The notes: generated by a model not told the origin, from the sequence alone. A DNA stretch of 64,000 nucleotides from Nonomuraea angiospora (GCF_014873145.1 NZ_JADBEK010000001.1:1240001-1304000), one strand, 5' to 3'. Numbered from the stretch's first letter, positions 42,562-50,880 are shown. Numbers and translations are program-made.

Positions 42562-44955
42562 TTGCAGGGGATGCCGGCCAAGGAGCCGTCGCACGGGCAC
42601 CGCGTACCTGCTCGGCCGCAGCAGAGTGGCGAGCCTGACCGTGGCGGTGCCGGGGAAAGCCCGCGCAGGGTGCGGCGCCGCGCCGCGGGCCCGGCGACGG
42701 CTCAGCGTCCGCAGGCAGGTCGTGACGGGTTACGGAGATCCGGCGGCCCCGTCCCCGGCGGTCCCGGTGGCCCCGGACAGGGCGGTCCTGGTGGCCCCGG
42801 ACAGGGCGGTCCTGGTGGCCCCGGACGGGGCGGTCCCGGTGGCCCCGGCGGGCCGGGTGACGACGGTCCCGGGGGACGCCCGGACGAGGGCGGCGACCGG
42901 CCGCGCCGGACGGACTGGAAGCGGTTCATCCCCAGCTGGAAGGTCGTGGTCCTCGCCTTCACGGTGCTGGCGGCGGGCCTCTTCGGCATGATCATGGTGG
43001 CGTACGCCAACACCCCGCTCCCTCTGGCGACCCAGCAGCGGGCTGTCGAGCAGGGCAGCGTCATCTACTACCGGGACGGCAAGACCGAGATCGCCCGGCT
43101 CGGCACCAAGCGCGAGATCGTGCCGATCAGCAAGATCCCGCGGCATGTCCAGGACGCCTTCATCGCCGCCGAGAACCGCACGTTCCGCACCGACCCGGGC
43201 ATCTCGGTGTCCGGCATCATGCGGGCGGTGTGGAGCACGGTGACCGGCCAGCAGGTCCAGGGCGGTTCGACGATCACGCAGGAGATGGCGCGGGCCTACT
43301 ACGACGGTCTCAGCCAGGAGCGGACCATTCAGCGGAAGGTCAAGGAGATCTTCGTCTCGATCCGCGCCAGCAAGGAGATGTCGAAGGACGAGATCCTTGC
43401 CAACTACCTCAACACCATCTATTTCGGCCGCGGCGCGGACGGCATCCAGGCCGCCGCCCAGGCGTTCTTCGACAAGGACGTCGACAAGCTGACCCCCGCC
43501 GAGGCCGCCTACCTGGCGGGCCGGATCCAGAACCCGGTCGTCTTCGACAAGACGGAGGCCAAGAAGAACTGGGCGCCGACCCGGGAGCGGTTCACGTACG
43601 TCATCGGCGGCATGGCGGTCGTCGACCCGGCGAAGTACGGGCAGCTGCCCAAGACGGCGAAGTTCCCCAAGCTCGCCAAGCTGGACAAGAAGGAGACCCT
43701 CAAGGGCATCAACGGCTACATGGTCGACATCGTGCAGCGCGAGCTGGAGCAGCGGGGGATCTCCAGGGAGAGCCTGCGCAGCGACGGCTTCCGGGTCACG
43801 ACGACGTTCGACAGGAAGCTCATGCAGGCCGCGAAGAAGGCGGTGGAGAGCAACCTCGCCACCGTCGGCGACAAGCACATCCGCGCGAACATGGCCGCCG
43901 TGGACCCGCGCAACGGCCGGGTGATCGCGTTCTACAGCGGCCACGACTACCTGAAGAGCTTCACCAACAACGCCTTCGACGCCTACAAGCAGGCCGCGTC
44001 GGCGTTCAAGCCGTACGTGCTGGCCGCCTGGCTCGAGAACGGCTACAGCCTCAAGAGCTACGTGTCCGGCAACGGCCCGGTCACGCTGCCGGGCACCAAG
44101 CCGATCGGCAACTCGCACAATGTGGGCGCGGCCGTGCAGATCGACCGGGCCACCGCCGAGTCGGTGAACACGGCGTTCGCCACGATGGCGCAGGAGGTCG
44201 GCCTGAAGCAGGTCGAGAGGATCGCCGAGGACGCAGGGATCAACAAGAAGAACCTGGACCAGGCCGTCAAGGACCACGCGTACGGCATGTCCATCGGCGC
44301 CGGCCTGGTCACCCCGGTCGAGCAGGCCTCCGGGTACGGCATCTTCGCCGGCGGCGGCGTCCACCGCGACGCGCACGTGGTCGTCTCGGTCAAGTCGTTC
44401 AAGGGGATGACCGTCATGCAGGAGGCCGGCGTGCCCAAGACGGTCATCAGCTCCGAAACCGCCGCCGACGCGACGTACGCGATGCAGCAGGTGGTCAAGT
44501 ACGGCACCGCCGCGGGCACCACGCTGCCCGGCGGGCGTCCGATCGCCGGCAAGACCGGCACCAACAACGAGAACAAGGAAGCCTGGTTCGTCGGGTACAC
44601 CCCGCAGCTCTCCGCGGCCGTCGGGATGTACAAGGAGGTCCCGCAGGTCGACCCGAAGACCAAGAAGGTCATCAAGGACGCCAACGGCTACCCCCTGCCC
44701 AAGGAGGTCTCCCTGGGCAACATCCAGGGCGCCGGAACGCCCACCAAGATCTGGCGTGACTTCATGACGGCCGCGATGGACGGCAAGCCGGTCGAGCAGT
44801 TCCCGACGCCCACCTTCGGCGGCCAGCAGCACGACCTGGTGCAGAAGCCGACGCCCAAGCCGACCCAGGAGCCGTCCACCGACGACGACGTCAGCGAGGA
44901 CCCGCTTGAGGACGACGATCCCCTCGAAGCGGACGACGTCACCACGGGGTTTTAG
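42562..44955 (+). CDS. Class A penicillin-binding protein (transglycosylase/transpeptidase)
   Basis: A 797-residue bifunctional peptidoglycan synthase. A cytoplasmic N-terminus of about 115 residues is Arg/Gly/Pro-rich with GGPGGPGQ repeats, and one transmembrane helix lies at about 126-148. The GT51 glycosyltransferase domain has AAENRTFRTDPGIS, QGGSTITQEMAR and NYLNTIYFGRGADGIQAAAQ. The transpeptidase has SxxK as ASAFKPYV, SxN as ESVNTAF and KTG as AGKTGTNNENK, followed by an acidic Thr/Pro tail. The TTG at 42562 is used because AGGGGG (42551-42556) is properly spaced; ATG 42571 is possible. Confidence 0.92.
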   Translation: MQGMPAKEPSHGHRVPARPQQSGEPDRGGAGESPRRVRRRAAGPATAQRPQAGRDGLRRSGGPVPGGPGGPGQGGPGGPGQGGPGGPGRGGPGGPGGPGDDGPGGRPDEGGDRPRRTDWKRFIPSWKVVVLAFTVLAAGLFGMIMVAYANTPLPLATQQRAVEQGSVIYYRDGKTEIARLGTKREIVPISKIPRHVQDAFIAAENRTFRTDPGISVSGIMRAVWSTVTGQQVQGGSTITQEMARAYYDGLSQERTIQRKVKEIFVSIRASKEMSKDEILANYLNTIYFGRGADGIQAAAQAFFDKDVDKLTPAEAAYLAGRIQNPVVFDKTEAKKNWAPTRERFTYVIGGMAVVDPAKYGQLPKTAKFPKLAKLDKKETLKGINGYMVDIVQRELEQRGISRESLRSDGFRVTTTFDRKLMQAAKKAVESNLATVGDKHIRANMAAVDPRNGRVIAFYSGHDYLKSFTNNAFDAYKQAASAFKPYVLAAWLENGYSLKSYVSGNGPVTLPGTKPIGNSHNVGAAVQIDRATAESVNTAFATMAQEVGLKQVERIAEDAGINKKNLDQAVKDHAYGMSIGAGLVTPVEQASGYGIFAGGGVHRDAHVVVSVKSFKGMTVMQEAGVPKTVISSETAADATYAMQQVVKYGTAAGTTLPGGRPIAGKTGTNNENKEAWFVGYTPQLSAAVGMYKEVPQVDPKTKKVIKDANGYPLPKEVSLGNIQGAGTPTKIWRDFMTAAMDGKPVEQFPTPTFGGQQHDLVQKPTPKPTQEPSTDDDVSEDPLEDDDPLEADDVTTGF
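42755..42860 (+). repeat. In-frame GGPGGPGQ-encoding tandem repeats
   Basis: Near-identical 24-27-base units (GGTGGCCCCGGACAGGGCGG type) are repeated about four times. They encode a flexible Gly/Pro linker in the PBP cytoplasmic tail. Confidence 0.8.
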
Positions 44956-45095
44956 CCTGAGGAGGGCTTGGAGCGCCGGCGATGCTGATCGGGCTGGAGG
45001 GCTGAACGACGTGGGAGCCCGCACGCCTGGCGGCGCGCCGGCCAGTGGCACAGGCCCTCAGCGCCGAAACGGCCCGACCGTCCGCCCGGTGCCCT

Positions 45096-46052
45096 CTACA
45101 GAGGGTTGTCCCGTAGCCAGGTCAGGACCTGGGCGGCGTGCTCGTTCGGCGGGAAGATCGGATAGAAGACGTGCTCGACGGCGTCGTCGCGGAGGATCAG
45201 GGTCAGCCGCTTGTACAGCGTCCGCCCGCCGGCCTCGAACGTGGGCAGATCGAGCGCCTGGCCCAGGCTCCGCGCCGGGTCCGAGAGCATCTGGAACGGC
45301 AGGTGGAGCCGCTCGACGACCTCGCGCTGATAGCCGGTGTCCTGGCTCGACAGGCCGAACACGTTCGCCGCGCCGGCGGCGAGCAGGTCCTGATGGTGGT
45401 CGCGGAAGCCGCAGGCCTCGGGGGTGCAGCCGCGCGCTCCGGGGATCGAGTCCCAGCCGTCGGGCAGGTCGGTGCCCGGGCGGCCGGTGAGCGGGTAGAT
45501 GTAGATCACCGTCCGGCCCGCGCCGAGCGCGTCAAGGCGGATCGTCGCTCCGCCGGTGCCCTGGAATTCCAGGTGCGGCGCCTTCATGCCCGGCAGATGG
45601 GCGGCCGCGCCGTCGTCCTCGGGCACGGGCAGGTCAGCGGGCAGGCTCGCGTAGTCGGTCATCAGGTCCTCTCCTTCGTCGGCCGGTGGGACGCGGCTGT
45701 TGCGGTGGGCGGCCTCCTCCAGGTGCGCGATCAGCACCGTCCGGCGGGCGGCGAGCCCCTCGATCCGCTGCGTGAGCTCGGCGATCGCGTCCCGGTACCC
45801 GGCCAGCGAGGCCGGGCAGTCGTCGGCGTGCCGGTGGCCGGCCGCGAGGCAGTCCAGGAACGGCCGGGTGCGCTCGACGGGGATCCCGAGGTTGCCGAGC
45901 GCCCGGATCTCCCGCGTGAGTTGTACGTCGTGCTCGTCGTAGTCCCGGTAGCCGTTGGCCAGCCGCCCGGGCGTGAGCAGTCCCAGCGACTCGTAGTAAC
46001 GCACCGCTTTGGTCGTCACGCCCGCCCGACGGGCCAGCTCACTGATCCGCAT
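45096..46052 (-). CDS. MerR regulator - peroxiredoxin fusion
   Basis: A 318-residue frame. Residues 1-130 are a MerR regulator (ISELARRAGVTTKAVRYYES, GYRDYDEHDVQL, coiled coil to 118) with Cys68 and Cys79 in DCLAAGHRHADDCPASL. Residues 131-318 are a peroxiredoxin of AhpC/TSA type with GARGCTPEACGFRDHH (presumed peroxidatic Cys209, second Cys214) and GLSSQDTGYQREVVERLHLP. An excellent ribosome site (AAGGAGAGG) lies five bases before internal ATG 45662 (Met131), so a separate 188-residue peroxiredoxin may also be made. A 22-bp dyad sits upstream. Confidence 0.85.
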   Translation of the reverse strand: MRISELARRAGVTTKAVRYYESLGLLTPGRLANGYRDYDEHDVQLTREIRALGNLGIPVERTRPFLDCLAAGHRHADDCPASLAGYRDAIAELTQRIEGLAARRTVLIAHLEEAAHRNSRVPPADEGEDLMTDYASLPADLPVPEDDGAAAHLPGMKAPHLEFQGTGGATIRLDALGAGRTVIYIYPLTGRPGTDLPDGWDSIPGARGCTPEACGFRDHHQDLLAAGAANVFGLSSQDTGYQREVVERLHLPFQMLSDPARSLGQALDLPTFEAGGRTLYKRLTLILRDDAVEHVFYPIFPPNEHAAQVLTWLRDNPL

Positions 46053-46076
46053 GCCTCTCACCTCGATGAACGGTAA

Positions 46077-46098
46077 ACCTTGCCCTTGAGGGTAAGGT
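46077..46098. promoter_or_regulatory. MerR-type operator of the MerR-peroxiredoxin gene
   Basis: ACCTTGCCCT-TG-AGGGTAAGGT is a 22-bp dyad with a single mismatched pair, 24 bases before ATG 46052. It has the spacing and ACCTT/AAGGT ends typical of MerR-activated promoters. Confidence 0.65.
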
Positions 46099-46131
46099 CA
46101 AGCCGAGCCAAGGACGTTCTCTTCGCGCGCT

Positions 46132-47361
46132 CTATGCCGATGCCTTGACGGCCGAGCCCGTCGCGGCGCGTTCCCGCGTGACGCGGCGGCGCCGGGTCGG
46201 CAGCCCGAGCGTCGGGTTGGCGACGCCCCAGGCGGCGCTCCTGCAGATCAGCTCCTTGTAGACGGCGGCGAGCCGGCCGGTCAGGACCGCCTGCACGGCG
46301 CGGTCGTCGGCGGTGACGTACTGGATCAAACCCTCCTTGCGGCCCAGCGAGATGCACTGGTTGAAGTAGTGGATCGACACGTTCGGGAGCTTCCGGCCGG
46401 TCAGGCGCGCCGCGATCGCGTCGGCGGCCTGCCACGCGGTCGGCGTTCCCGAGGCGCACGACATGCGCAGCGGCTTGTCGCCGGGGCCCATCACCATGGC
46501 CGCGTCGCCGATGGCGTACACGTCCGGGTGCGAGACCGAGCGCATGGTCCCGTCGACCACGATCTGGCCGGTGCCGTTGACCTCCAGGGCGGTCGCCTGC
46601 GCGATCGGGTGGACCGCGAAGCCGGCGGTCCACACGGTGACCGCGGCCGGGATGGCCTCGCCGTCGGCGGTGGTGACGTGGTCGGCTTCGACGCCGGTGA
46701 CGGCGGCGTGCTCGTACGCGGTGATCCCGAGCCGGCCGAAGACCTTGCGCAGGTGCTCGCGGCCCTTGGGGGAGAGCCAGTCGCCGAGGCCGCCCCTGGC
46801 GGCGAGGGCGACGTGGAGGTCCGGGCGGGCCTCGGCGATCTCGGTCGCGGCCTCCAGCCCGGTGAGTCCGCCGCCGACCACGACGACGCTCTGCCCGGCG
46901 TCGAGGCGGGCCAGGCGCTCGCGCAGCCGGAGCGCTCCGGGGCGGCCGGCGATCTCGTAGGCGTGCTCGGCGGTCCCGGGGACGCCTTGGGCGTTCCACC
47001 GGCTGCCGAGGGCGTAGACGAGCGTGTCGTAGGGGAGCTCTTCGGCGCTGGACCCGGGCGCAATCAGGCCGGCGCCGGCGCCGTTCGCGTCGATCAGGCT
47101 GACGGTCTTGCGGTCGACGTCGACGCCGGTGACCCGCGCGAGCCGCAGTTCGACGCCGGTGCCCGCGAACATCTCGATGAACGGCCGGGGCTTGAGGTCC
47201 TGGCCGGTCGCCACCTGGTGCATGCGGACGCGTTCGACGAAGTCGGGCTCGGCGTTGACGAGGGTGATGGTGACGTCCTCGCGGTGGAGCCGCTTGGCGA
47301 GGCGGCCGGCGGCGACTGCTCCGGTGTATCCGGCTCCGAGGACGACGATGCGGTGCTGCAT
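46132..47361 (-). CDS. NDH-2-like FAD-dependent pyridine nucleotide oxidoreductase
   Basis: A 409-residue flavoprotein. The FAD motif VVLGAGYTGAVAAGRLAKRL is at residues 6-25, the NAD(P)H motif is VVVVGGGLTGLEAATEIAEA, ATG/GD-type motifs include DTLVYALGSRW, and DVYAIGDAAMV is the C-terminal FAD motif. It resembles type II NADH dehydrogenases but lacks an obvious membrane anchor. Located 78 bases downstream of the second ECF41 gene, it matches the oxidoreductase member of classic ECF41 clusters. Confidence 0.87.
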   Translation of the reverse strand: MQHRIVVLGAGYTGAVAAGRLAKRLHREDVTITLVNAEPDFVERVRMHQVATGQDLKPRPFIEMFAGTGVELRLARVTGVDVDRKTVSLIDANGAGAGLIAPGSSAEELPYDTLVYALGSRWNAQGVPGTAEHAYEIAGRPGALRLRERLARLDAGQSVVVVGGGLTGLEAATEIAEARPDLHVALAARGGLGDWLSPKGREHLRKVFGRLGITAYEHAAVTGVEADHVTTADGEAIPAAVTVWTAGFAVHPIAQATALEVNGTGQIVVDGTMRSVSHPDVYAIGDAAMVMGPGDKPLRMSCASGTPTAWQAADAIAARLTGRKLPNVSIHYFNQCISLGRKEGLIQYVTADDRAVQAVLTGRLAAVYKELICRSAAWGVANPTLGLPTRRRRVTRERAATGSAVKASA

Positions 47362-47439
47362 TTCCTGCTCCTGTCTGTGCGGTTGCCCCTTGAACCGGGC
47401 AGCCCGCCGTTTCCTGACAGGAACGGGGTGTGAAGCACC

Positions 47440-48381
47440 TCACATAGCGAACAGGGGCTCCCCGTGGTCGACGGCCGCCCATTGCGCGGTCGCGCGTTCG
47501 AGCTTGTCGGGGTTGACCTGATTGCGGAACGCGGCGAGGCCCTCGGCGGTGACCTCCACGCACATGATGCCGACGACCCGGCCGTCCACGACGGCCACCA
47601 CGGCGGGCTCGCCGTTGGCGGTCCAGGCGTAGACCGCGGGCAGGCCGCCGAGCAGGGTGCGCTTGGCCTCGCCGGGTTTGAACAGGCCCCGCAGGAACGT
47701 CGCGACCGCGACGGCGCCCTCGAACGCCTTGGTGCGGACCGGGATCTTCCCGCCACCGTCGCCGATCGAGACGGCGTCCTCGGTGAGCAGGCGTACGAGC
47801 GGCTCGGTCCGGCCGCTGGTGGCGGCCGCCAGGAACTCCTCGACGATGCGCCGGGCGGCGGCCGCGTCGATCTCGGTACGGGCCTTGCCGTCGGCGACGT
47901 GCTTCTTGGCGCGGTGGAAGATCTGCTGGCTGGCGGCCTCGGTGAGGTCGAGGATCTCGGCGATCTCCCGGTGCGGGTAGTCGAACGCCTCCCGCAGCAC
48001 GTACACCGCCCGCTCGTTGGGGGAGAGGCGCTCCATGAGGGTGAGGACCGCGTACGAGACCGATTCGCGCTGCTCGGCGGTGTCGGCCGGGCCGAGCATC
48101 GGGTCACCGGCGAGCAGCGGCTCGGGCAGCCATTCACCCACGTACGTCTCGCGGCGCGCCCGCGCGGAGGTGAGGTGGTTGAGGCACAGGTTGGTGAGAA
48201 CCTTGGTCAGCCAGGCCTCGTGGACCTCGATGCGGTCGACGTCGGCGCCCTGCCAGCGCAGGAACGTCTCCTGCACGGCGTCCTCGGCCTCCGCGGCGGA
48301 GCCGAGGAGGCGGTAGGCGATGGCCTCCAGGCGCGGCCTGGACGCCTCGAACCGGTCGATGTCGTCCGCGGTCAAGGGCAT
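47440..48381 (-). CDS. ECF41/SigJ-type sigma factor with SnoaL-like C-terminal domain
   Basis: A 313-residue sigma factor with region 2 (LEAIAYRLLGSAAEAEDAVQ, ETFLRW) and region 4 (LSPNERAVYVLREAFDYPHR). Both ECF41 hallmarks are exact: WLPEPLL in the linker and NPDKLE near residue 295 in the NTF2-like extension. It lies between the CMD gene upstream and the NDH-like gene downstream on the same strand, the textbook ECF41 genomic setting. A very strong hairpin separates it from the CMD gene. Confidence 0.92.
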   Translation of the reverse strand: MPLTADDIDRFEASRPRLEAIAYRLLGSAAEAEDAVQETFLRWQGADVDRIEVHEAWLTKVLTNLCLNHLTSARARRETYVGEWLPEPLLAGDPMLGPADTAEQRESVSYAVLTLMERLSPNERAVYVLREAFDYPHREIAEILDLTEAASQQIFHRAKKHVADGKARTEIDAAAARRIVEEFLAAATSGRTEPLVRLLTEDAVSIGDGGGKIPVRTKAFEGAVAVATFLRGLFKPGEAKRTLLGGLPAVYAWTANGEPAVVAVVDGRVVGIMCVEVTAEGLAAFRNQVNPDKLERATAQWAAVDHGEPLFAM

Positions 48382-48426
48382 GGCGCGATCCTAGCCCGCG
48401 CGGCGCGCGCCGGCCGCACCCGCACC

Positions 48427-48467
48427 CGGGCGGGCCCCGGCCCGGATCCCGGGCCGGGGTTCGCCCG
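48427..48467 (-). terminator. Very stable 19-bp hairpin after the CMD gene
   Basis: CCCCGGCCCGG (48435-48445) pairs perfectly with CCGGGCCGGGG (48449-48459) across a three-base loop. Two G-U pairs and six further G-C pairs extend the stem to 48427/48467. It starts five bases after the CMD stop on the minus strand and precedes the second ECF41 gene by about 45 bases. Confidence 0.75.
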
Positions 48468-48471
48468 CCGA

Positions 48472-48957
48472 TCACTTCGACAGGCTCGCGAACATGCCGG
48501 GCTCGTAGGAGCCGCCCTGGGTGCGCACGATCACGCCGAGCCGGTTGGCCGCGTTGATCATCGCGACCAGGTAGACCAGGGCGGTGATCTGGTCGTCGTC
48601 GTAGTGCTTGCGCACCTGGGCCCAGGTCTCGTCGGACACGCCCTGGTAGGCGTCGGCCAGCCGGGTGCCCTCCTCGGCGAGCGCCAGCGCCGCCCGCTCG
48701 GCCTCGGTGAACACGGTGGACTCACGCCAGGCGGCGACCAGGCTGAGCCGCACCGCGGTTTCCCCGGCGGCCGCGGCGTCCTTGGAGTGGTAGTCGACGC
48801 AGAAGCCGCAGCCGTTGATCTGGCTGGCGCGCAGCATCACCAGGTCCCGGGTGGGCTTGGGCAGCGTCGACTGCTCGATCGCCAGGCTGACGTTGTAGAA
48901 CCGCTTGCCGAGCTTGGCGCCGAACTCGTTGGCGTTCAGGTCCATACGGGGTTCCAT
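48472..48957 (-). CDS. AhpD-like carboxymuconolactone decarboxylase family protein
   Basis: A 161-residue single-domain CMD protein with the redox motif NGCGFCVDYHSKDA (Cys-x-x-Cys plus His), as in alkylhydroperoxidase AhpD, and the family pattern FTEAERAALALAEEGTRL. It is the usual 'COE' target gene of ECF41 sigma factors. ATG 48957 is chosen for family length with GAGGAC upstream. An ECF41-type promoter lies at 49025-49051. Confidence 0.88.
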   Translation of the reverse strand: MEPRMDLNANEFGAKLGKRFYNVSLAIEQSTLPKPTRDLVMLRASQINGCGFCVDYHSKDAAAAGETAVRLSLVAAWRESTVFTEAERAALALAEEGTRLADAYQGVSDETWAQVRKHYDDDQITALVYLVAMINAANRLGVIVRTQGGSYEPGMFASLSK

Positions 48958-49024
48958 GACTTCGTCCTCACTTGTGGAGCTGCCCGCCGCGCGGATCGTC
49001 CCCGCGGCGTCCTGACGGCATAGA

Positions 49025-49051
49025 GATGCCGGCCGCCTGCTCCTTGTGACA
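49025..49051 (-). promoter_or_regulatory. ECF41-like promoter of the CMD gene
   Basis: On the minus strand TGTCACA (49051-49045), the exact ECF41 -35 consensus, is followed after 16 bases by CATC (49028-49025), one base from CGTC. It lies about 70 bases from ATG 48957. Confidence 0.6.
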
Positions 49052-49174
49052 GCTCGAAGATGTGACGTGCGCCACCCGGCCTCCACGATCCGGGCCTAGG
49101 TCAACGCCGAGATCTTCGCCCGCATGGTGGAGCGCATGGGCGCGCTGCTGACGACGGTGGGAACGGACGGCGGG

Positions 49175-50206
49175 TCATGCCTGATCCTGGAGCCGGACGA
49201 CGGCCTTGCCGATCGTGGCCGCTCCGCTGTGCAGCAGACCCAGCAGGACTTCGGGCACCCGCTCGATGCCGTCCAGCACCGTCTGCCGGTGGACGATCTC
49301 GCCCGAGCGCACCCAGGAACCCACCTCGGCGCGGAAGGCGGGCATCTGGTCCTGATGGTCGGTGACCAGGAAACCGCGCGCGGTCGCCCGCTTGGTGATC
49401 AGCTCGTACAAGTTCCGCACGCCGTACGGCTCGCGGCCGTCGTACTGGCTGGCCATCCCGCACAGGGCCAGCCGGGCCCCGACCCGGAGATGGTCGATCG
49501 CGGCCTCCAGCTGGGCGCCGCCGACGTTGTCGAACACCACGTCGATGCCGTCCGGCGCGGCCTGCGCAAGGTGCTCACCGGCCGCACCGTCGTGATGGTC
49601 GAAGGCGGTGTCGAAACCGAGGTCGTCCACCAGATGGCGCACCTTGGCGGACGATCCCGCGCTGCCGATCACCCGCTTGGCCCCCCGCAGCCTGGCGAGC
49701 TGACCGGCGATGCTCCCGACCGCCCCGGCCGCTCCCGTAACGAACACCGTGTCGCCGGGTCGCACCGACGCCACCTGGGTGATGCCCAGCCATGCGGACA
49801 GGCCCGTCACACCGAGCACACCGAGAAAGATTTCGGCGGGCAGGCCGTCGGTATCGATGGGGACGACCCCGGCCGCATCGACCACGGTGGCCTCCCGCAG
49901 GCCCAGGAAATGCTCGACCACCTGGCCCGGCTTGACACCGTCGGCGCGGGACTCGACGACCACGCCGACCGCTCCGCCCTCCAGCGGCGCGTTCAGCGGG
50001 AACGGCGGGATGTAGGACGGGCGGTCGTCCATCCGGCCACGCATGTACGGGTCCACCGACAGGTGTGTGTTGCGTACCAGGACCTGGCCGGGCCGCAACT
50101 CGGGAATCGGGGCTTCGACCAGCGAGAAGTCGTCGGCTGACGCCTGCGCCGACGGCCGTCGTGCCAGGTGCCACTCCCGGGCCCGTCCCTTGCTGGTGAC
50201 CATCAT
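49175..50206 (-). CDS. MDR-superfamily NADP-dependent oxidoreductase (zinc-independent)
   Basis: A 343-residue medium-chain reductase of the leukotriene B4 12-hydroxydehydrogenase/CurA type. It has VRNTHLSVDPYMRGRMDD near the N-terminus, LEGGAVGVVVESR, the NADPH loop VTGAAGAVGSIAGQLAR, and DVVFDNVGGAQLEAAI. It reduces activated double bonds of enones. ATG 50206 (or 50203) follows AAGGGGTG. It is divergent from a MarR repressor, with two palindromic sites between them. Confidence 0.88.
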   Translation of the reverse strand: MMVTSKGRAREWHLARRPSAQASADDFSLVEAPIPELRPGQVLVRNTHLSVDPYMRGRMDDRPSYIPPFPLNAPLEGGAVGVVVESRADGVKPGQVVEHFLGLREATVVDAAGVVPIDTDGLPAEIFLGVLGVTGLSAWLGITQVASVRPGDTVFVTGAAGAVGSIAGQLARLRGAKRVIGSAGSSAKVRHLVDDLGFDTAFDHHDGAAGEHLAQAAPDGIDVVFDNVGGAQLEAAIDHLRVGARLALCGMASQYDGREPYGVRNLYELITKRATARGFLVTDHQDQMPAFRAEVGSWVRSGEIVHRQTVLDGIERVPEVLLGLLHSGAATIGKAVVRLQDQA

Positions 50207-50227
50207 CGGAACACCCCTTCCACAGAT

Positions 50228-50279
50228 ACTTGATCCAATCAAGCATCTATGCTGACACACGTACTTGAGTGCATCAAGT
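50228..50279. promoter_or_regulatory. Two MarR-type operators between MDR and MarR genes
   Basis: CTTGAT-CCA-ATCAAG (50229-50243) and ACTTGA-GTGCA-TCAAGT (50263-50279) share the CTTGA/TCAAG half-site. Together they cover the divergent promoters of both genes. Confidence 0.65.
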
Positions 50280-50297
50280 TCTTGGTAGAGTGATCCC

Positions 50298-50741
50298 ATG
50301 GCCGTACCGACGGGGCCCGTCACCGCGTCGACCGATGCCGAACGGGCGATGTTCGACTTCGTTGACGCCTACGACCGCGCCTACGAAACCGCCGCCCTGG
50401 AGCACGGGCTGAGCGTGGCGCAGGCCTGCGTGCTCGGGCGGCTCACCCGGCAGATCGGGATGCGAGAACTGGCCGACGAACTCGGCTGCGACGCCTCCAA
50501 CATCACCCAGATCATCCGCAGGCTCGAGGCGCGCGATCTCGTCCGCCGCCGCCCCCACCCCAACGACCGCCGCTCCCGGCAGATCGTCCGGACCCCCGAT
50601 GGAATCGCCCTCTACGCCGCCTTCGAGAAGTCCTTCGAGTTCGCCCGATCCGCCGCCGCCAATCTGAGCGCCCGCGAACAGGACCAACTGGCCACCCTGC
50701 TCCGCAAGGCCCTCAACGGAACACGAGAACCGAACAGCTGA
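50298..50741 (+). CDS. MarR family transcriptional regulator
   Basis: A 147-residue dimeric repressor with winged helix MRELADELGCDASNITQIIR and wing RRRPHPNDRRSRQIVRTP, flanked by dimerisation helices. It is divergent from the enone reductase gene, which it likely represses until an electrophilic or phenolic ligand binds. Confidence 0.88.
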   Translation: MAVPTGPVTASTDAERAMFDFVDAYDRAYETAALEHGLSVAQACVLGRLTRQIGMRELADELGCDASNITQIIRRLEARDLVRRRPHPNDRRSRQIVRTPDGIALYAAFEKSFEFARSAAANLSAREQDQLATLLRKALNGTREPNS

Positions 50742-50775
50742 CTCCCTGGGCGTGGTGAATGGTCCGGCCTGGTGG

Positions 50776-50880
50776 CCGGCGTGCGGCGCGGATCTCGGCG
50801 TCGGCGACCTTGTCGTCGAGTAGCGCGTACAGCTGGGTGGTTTCGGTGGAGGCGTGGGCGTGGCGCAGTCGGTGGATGTC
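50776..50880 (-). pseudogene. Tyrosine recombinase (phage-type integrase) C-terminal scar
   Basis: On the minus strand the frame reads DIHRLRHAHASTETTQLYAL and then LDDKVADAEIRAARR. This joins the RHAHA box of an integrase catalytic domain directly to its C-terminal HASTETTQLYALL segment, with about 20-25 residues missing between them. It is a small remnant of a former integrated element, 35 bases after the MarR gene. Confidence 0.6.

Noticed and set aside
42730..45051. Long minus-strand open frame opposite the PBP gene
   Set aside because: Repetitive Leu/Val/Arg/Gly residues mirror the PBP codons; all catalytic motifs belong to the plus-strand reading.
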